From Acidimicrobiaceae bacterium (GTDB taxonomy: Bacteria > Actinomycetota > Acidimicrobiia > Acidimicrobiales > RAAP-2), in NCBI GenBank assembly GCA_003131665.1, contig PKWA01000107.1:749-8986 (forward strand): a DNA stretch of 8,238 nucleotides. The letters are read 5' to 3'. Made by a program: the position numbers and the translations under genes. This document shows positions 6,306 to 8,238 of this stretch, piece by piece; position 1 is the first letter of the stretch, and each line of letters starts with the position of its first letter. The notes below the pieces were generated by a model. The model was not told where the DNA came from. It saw nothing but the letters and a program-made list of their open reading frames with translations, and ran no database searches.

Positions 6306-7565
6306 ATGGAAACGACCACGTCTCCTCGTCGCTCGCTCCTCACGCTCTTGGTTGGCGTCGTGGCGCTGGTCGCGCTACTGACCTTGTGGGTCGGGTGGGC
6401 GCTACCGCTCGTGCTCTTTGCGATCATCTTGATGGTGATGGGCCACGAGTTCGGTCACTACATCGTCGCCAAGCGTGCGGGTCTCTTGGTCACCGACTTT
6501 TTCGTCGGATTCGGACCAGTGATCTGGTCAACCACGCGCGGCGAAACGCGTTACGGCGTGCGAGCACTTCTCCTCGGCGGGTACGTGAAGGTTCCGGGGA
6601 TGACCGAAGCGGAGAAGATCGCTCCCGAGCTCGAAGCGCGCACGTACCGTTCGGCGTCGTATCCCAAAAAGGTGCTCTTCGCCTCGGCCGGATCGTTGAT
6701 GCACGGCGTGATGGCGGTCGCTCTGGCGTGGGCGTCGCTGGTCTTCATTGGACTGCCGTCGACGAGTCACGTGGGCGTCATCGCCTTTAGTCACTGGGAC
6801 GGCCACCAACAGACCGCGGCGCAGCTGGCGGGCCTCAAAGTCGGCGATCAGGTCGTATCCATTGACGGACGTGCGATCACCGGCTCGACGGAGTTGGTCG
6901 ACGTCGTGCACCGCGCCGCGGGAAAGTCCCTCACGCTCGTTGTCGATCGACACGGCCACGACCTCACCCTTCACGCCAGGCCGGTCGATGGTCGAACGAT
7001 CGACGAAAATGGTGCGCCGCTGGCGAGCGGTTCGTCGCCCCAGGGATATCTCGGTATCGAAGTGGGCCCGCAGAACGTTGACTCGTCGGTGCTGGGCGCA
7101 GTGCCCAGCGCCTTTCACGAAGTCGGCTCGACGATCAGCGCGGCCGGGCACGCGCTCGTGCACGTCTTTTCACCGGGTGAGTTTTCGAGCCTCTTTCATC
7201 AGGTTGCCTCGCCGGCCGCCGCTGTCAATCCGGTGAACGAGGACACGCGTCCGGTGTCGATCGTGGGTGTCGTTCGTATCGCCGTGCAGAGTGCCCAGGC
7301 CGGTCCCGGCACCCTGCTCACGATTTTGGTCTTCATCAACGTGTTTGTGGGAGTGCTCAACATGTTGCCGATGTTGCCTCTGGACGGTGGGTACGTGGCG
7401 ATCGCCACGTACGAGCGTCTTCGTTCGCGACGAGGTTCTCGCTACCACGCGGACATCAATCGCCTCACTCCGGTGATCTACGCCTTTGTGAGCGTGCTGT
7501 TGGTGCTCTTTGCCTGCACGCTCTATCTCGACATCGCCCACCCGATCGCCAATCCCTTCGGCTAG
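6306..7565 (+). CDS. rseP: Site-2-type intramembrane metalloprotease (RseP/Rip1, M50B)
   Basis: 419 residues. It cleaves membrane-embedded segments of substrates, typically anti-sigma factors, after a first cut outside the membrane; M. tuberculosis Rip1 (Rv2869c) sits in the same dxr-rip1-gcpE order. Seen in sequence: an N-terminal pair of hydrophobic segments (11-46), the zinc motif HEFGH (47-51) at the end of the second, FVGFGPVIWSTTRGETRYG (66-84), GGYVKVPGM (91-99), a third membrane segment (~124-150), a PDZ domain (~155-230) with AGLKVGDQVVSIDG, then NMLPMLPLDGG (352-362) carrying the third zinc ligand D360 in a fourth segment, and a last hydrophobic segment (~389-408). One departure: the GPxxN motif usually found in the third segment reads GSLMH (129-133). 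The ATG at 6306 has no clear ribosome site. Substrate anti-sigma factors are not encoded here. Confidence 0.94.
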   Translation: METTTSPRRSLLTLLVGVVALVALLTLWVGWALPLVLFAIILMVMGHEFGHYIVAKRAGLLVTDFFVGFGPVIWSTTRGETRYGVRALLLGGYVKVPGMTEAEKIAPELEARTYRSASYPKKVLFASAGSLMHGVMAVALAWASLVFIGLPSTSHVGVIAFSHWDGHQQTAAQLAGLKVGDQVVSIDGRAITGSTELVDVVHRAAGKSLTLVVDRHGHDLTLHARPVDGRTIDENGAPLASGSSPQGYLGIEVGPQNVDSSVLGAVPSAFHEVGSTISAAGHALVHVFSPGEFSSLFHQVASPAAAVNPVNEDTRPVSIVGVVRIAVQSAQAGPGTLLTILVFINVFVGVLNMLPMLPLDGGYVAIATYERLRSRRGSRYHADINRLTPVIYAFVSVLLVLFACTLYLDIAHPIANPFG

Positions 7566-7590
7566 ACGTTTCGGGGCCCACCCGCGCACG

Positions 7591-7596
7591 GCAGAA
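7591..7596 (+). promoter_or_regulatory. Possible -10 element of a leaderless ispG transcript
   Basis: CAGAAT (four of six matches to TATAAT) ends seven bases before the GTG start of ispG. That spacing would start the RNA at or next to the GTG, as in the leaderless mRNAs common in actinobacteria. No good -35 box is visible; TTCGGG at 7570-7575 is a poor match. ispG otherwise lacks a ribosome site at a useful distance, because the G-run touches the start codon. This is tentative, and the gene may simply be read through from rseP, 38 bases upstream. Confidence 0.22.
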
Positions 7597-7603
7597 TAGG
7601 GGG

Positions 7604-8238
7604 GTGGACGTCACCGCTACTTCTTTGAGCCCTCGGCGCGTGACCCGCCAGATCTCCGTGGGCTCAGTCAAAGTCGGTGGCGACGCGCCCATCTCGGTGC
7701 AGTCGATGACCACCACCAAGACCGCCGACGTCGAGGGCACGCTCCAGCAGATCTACGCCTTGGCCGCCAACGGAGCCGACATCGTGCGCTGTACGTGTAA
7801 CGACCAAGCGGCCGCTGAGGGACTCGCTCAGATCGTGCCGCGCTCGCCGGTGCCCATTGTCGCGGACATCCACTTTCACGTTGAAATGGCCCTGGCCGCG
7901 CTGGAAGCGGGGGTGCAGGGACTGCGCCTGAACCCGGGGAACCTGCGCAAACCCGAAGAGATCAAACTGGTCGCGAGCGAGGCGCGCGATCGCGGCGTAC
8001 CGATTCGCATCGGAGTGAACGCCGGCTCGCTCCACCCCGACATCTACAAACGCTTTGGCGGCGCCACGCCCGAGGCGCTGGTCGAATCGGCGCGACTGGA
8101 ACTGGCCTACTTCGACGAGGTGGGATTCTCCGATGTGAAGATCTCGGTGAAGGCGTCCTCGGTGGCCCTGATGATCGCCGCCTACCGGCTGGCGTCGGAG
8201 ACCTTCGACCACCCGCTCCACCTCGGCGTGACCGAGGC
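7604..8238 (+). CDS. ispG: 4-hydroxy-3-methylbut-2-enyl diphosphate synthase (IspG/GcpE), 3' end outside the window
   Basis: 211 codons of an expected ~370-390 are visible, from GTG 7604 to the right edge. IspG is the iron-sulfur enzyme that reduces MEcPP to HMBPP, the next-to-last MEP-pathway step. The visible part is the N-terminal TIM barrel: RQISVGSVKVGGDAPISVQSM (15-35) with the typical VQSMTTT, GADIVRCTCND (57-67), PIVADIHFH (84-92), GLRLNPGN (106-113), PIRIGVNAGSL (133-143) and a VGFSDVKISVKAS segment (173-185). The three or four cysteines that hold the 4Fe-4S cluster lie in the missing C-terminal part. C63 and C65 are in the barrel and are probably a family variant of the commoner RVTVND. 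Alternative starts such as TTG 7625 would still keep the barrel intact, so the exact start is uncertain. It follows rseP by 38 bases, as in mycobacteria. Confidence 0.95.
   Translation, partial: MDVTATSLSPRRVTRQISVGSVKVGGDAPISVQSMTTTKTADVEGTLQQIYALAANGADIVRCTCNDQAAAEGLAQIVPRSPVPIVADIHFHVEMALAALEAGVQGLRLNPGNLRKPEEIKLVASEARDRGVPIRIGVNAGSLHPDIYKRFGGATPEALVESARLELAYFDEVGFSDVKISVKASSVALMIAAYRLASETFDHPLHLGVTE

Noticed and set aside
1..8238. CRISPR arrays, tRNA, rRNA or riboswitches
   Set aside because: No spaced direct repeats, cloverleaf-like sequence or known aptamer core was seen on either strand by eye.

Overview
The window looks like an actinobacterial chromosome, most likely from the Acidimicrobiia or a close relative. 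It is GC-rich, uses GTG starts freely, has weak Shine-Dalgarno sequences, and carries the actinobacterial order cdsA-dxr-rseP-ispG. The taxonomic call is inferred from gene order and protein style, not from a search.

Layout: (1) 1-166, minus strand: the 5' end of a gene that leaves the window, possibly Roadblock/LC7-like. (2) 251-3184, minus: a 977-residue fusion with an N-terminal acyltransferase-like domain, a ThiF/MoeB/E1-like adenylating domain and a C-terminal FMN nitroreductase-like domain. It resembles the mycobacterial Rv1355c/MoeY architecture plus an extra N-terminal domain. (3) 3185-3464: the divergent intergenic region, with overlapping palindromes next to the plus-strand gene. 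(4) 3465-4241, plus: a full-length prepilin peptidase. (5) 4263-5111: a mosaic of three broken genes, namely the 3' end of a minus-strand DUF429-type gene, an internal piece of a proteobacterial-looking metZ, and the 3' end of cdsA. (6) 5114-8238, plus: dxr, the site-2 protease rseP/rip1, and the first 211 codons of ispG.

The right-hand block joins two steps of the MEP isoprenoid pathway (Dxr, IspG) to phospholipid synthesis (CdsA) and an intramembrane protease, a conserved envelope and lipid cluster. The left-hand block is accessory. The two are joined by about 410 bp that belong to neither. No gene in 4263-5111 is intact, and the breaks leave DUF429 without its 5' part, metZ without both ends and cdsA without its 5' part. 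The simplest reading is a chimeric join in the assembly, with a recent insertion/deletion in a real genome as the alternative. The synteny between the two halves should not be trusted until that join is tested.

The most interesting biology is the three-domain fusion at 251-3184. Its domain set suggests one polypeptide that acylates or recognises a small molecule, adenylates a carboxylate and performs a flavin redox step. The substrate is unknown.
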